Shown one piece after another: positions 5,098-5,366 of a stretch of 5,366 nt of DNA. The notes below the pieces were generated by a model, which ran no database searches, had not been told where the DNA came from, and saw only the letters and a list, made by a program, of their open reading frames with translations. Origin of the DNA: an uncultured Acidimicrobiia bacterium (lineage in GTDB: Bacteria; Actinomycetota; Acidimicrobiia; Spongiisociales; Spongiisociaceae); contig CALCCX010000387.1 in assembly GCA_937900165.1 (NCBI GenBank), forward strand, positions 1-5,366. The letters are read 5' to 3'. The position numbers and the translations under genes were made by a program. Positions within the stretch are counted from its first letter, which is position 1. Every line of letters begins with the position of its first letter.

Positions 5098-5126
5098 ATT
5101 CTCCAGGTGTGACATATTTATGTCAA
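5098..5126 (-). promoter_or_regulatory. vapBC promoter with palindromic operator over the -35 box
   Basis: On the minus strand a consensus TTGACA (5126-5121) is followed after 17 bp by GAGAAT (5103-5098). A perfect inverted repeat TGACATA-AA-TATGTCA (5125-5110) overlaps the -35 box and half of the spacer, a natural site for a ribbon-helix-helix repressor. Autorepression by VapB-VapC is inferred from the family. The initiation codon lies 6 nt after the -10 box. Confidence 0.6.
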
Positions 5127-5203
5127 CTTCTCCCGGAAGGACACCATGGGCAGGTCGCGAAAATCGAACTTGGGACTCGGGCGGATCTGTCGTACGTTGA
5201 GAG

Positions 5204-5366
5204 GTGTCGACCCATACGCGCCCCACCGTAACTCTGCCTGGATATCACAAGGGCAGGGAGCCGGCCAACAAGGGACGGACCTACCCGCCTGAAATTCTGA
5301 CTCCGGCCGAGATCACAGTACTGTTCGCCCATATCCCATCCCACACCTGGCTGGGCTCACGCAACC
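5204..5366 (+). CDS. Tyrosine recombinase/integrase, N-terminal fragment running off the window
   Basis: The frame starts with GTG at 5204, directly after an in-frame TGA at 5198-5200, so no longer version exists. It encodes 54 codons, including PGYHKGREPANKGRTYPPEI and LTPAEITVLFAHIP, ending WLGSRN at the edge. The pattern of a short basic lead, GRxPANKGRTYPPE, LTPAE, and then a G-x-RN turn is typical of the start of short actinobacterial XerC/D-like phage-integrase family proteins; the catalytic R-H-R-Y residues would lie outside the window. A weak -35/-10 pair (TTGGGA 5170-5175, TACGTT 5193-5198, 17-bp spacer) ends 5 nt before the GTG. It is divergent from vapBC and may mobilise or mark the edge of the accessory block. 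Confidence 0.65.
   Translation, partial: MSTHTRPTVTLPGYHKGREPANKGRTYPPEILTPAEITVLFAHIPSHTWLGSRN

Noticed and set aside
5144..5290. Plus-strand ORF MGRSRKSNLGLGRICRT with a good GGAAGG ribosome binding site
   Set aside because: It overlaps the integrase start in another frame and its continuation does not resemble any protein; the integrase frame has family-like sequence. It could be a short upstream ORF, but nothing supports this beyond the binding site.

Overview
The window looks like chromosomal or genomic-island DNA of a high-GC actinobacterium. The antitoxin and toxin styles (VapBC, a HigA-like XRE protein) and an integrase start typical of actinobacterial mobile DNA support this; an acidimicrobial origin is possible but I cannot fix the genus. 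No tRNA, rRNA or CRISPR array is visible.

Layout. Bases 1-195 (minus) hold the N-terminus of a membrane protein that runs off the left edge. Divergent from it, behind a clear promoter (247-275), is a 138-residue helical protein of unknown function (327-743, plus), followed by a doubtful 30-codon ORF (767-859). A 7-bp hairpin (877-895) separates these from an accessory block on the minus strand. In its direction of transcription (high to low coordinates) that block contains: vapB-vapC (5091-4422), an XRE regulator (4345-3965) overlapped by a DUF6036-like nucleotidyltransferase reading frame (about 3974-3372), a complete group II intron with its reverse transcriptase/maturase (3359-1372), and a HigA-like XRE antitoxin without a visible toxin (1230-913). 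At the right edge, divergent from vapB, a tyrosine recombinase starts at 5204 (plus) and runs off the window.

How it fits together. This is a maintenance/defence-like cluster of toxin-antitoxin type modules beside an integrase, later invaded by a retroelement. The intron can be delimited to the base by inspection: GUGCG 5' end at 3359, a domain V hairpin at 1404-1436, domain VI with a bulged branch A at 1380, an AY 3' end at 1372, and a 7-nt perfect EBS1-IBS1 match. It sits 12 nt after the nucleotidyltransferase stop codon and upstream of the intact promoter of the HigA-like gene, so it breaks no reading frame.

The points most worth a second look are: (i) all three antitoxin/regulator genes on the minus strand have a sigma-70-like -10 box only 6-7 nt before the chosen ATG, implying leaderless mRNAs, two of them with a perfect palindrome over the -35/spacer region; (ii) the nucleotidyltransferase frame extends about 40 codons upstream of its first usable start with no ATG/GTG/TTG, overlapping the XRE gene; and (iii) the HigA-like antitoxin is an orphan.
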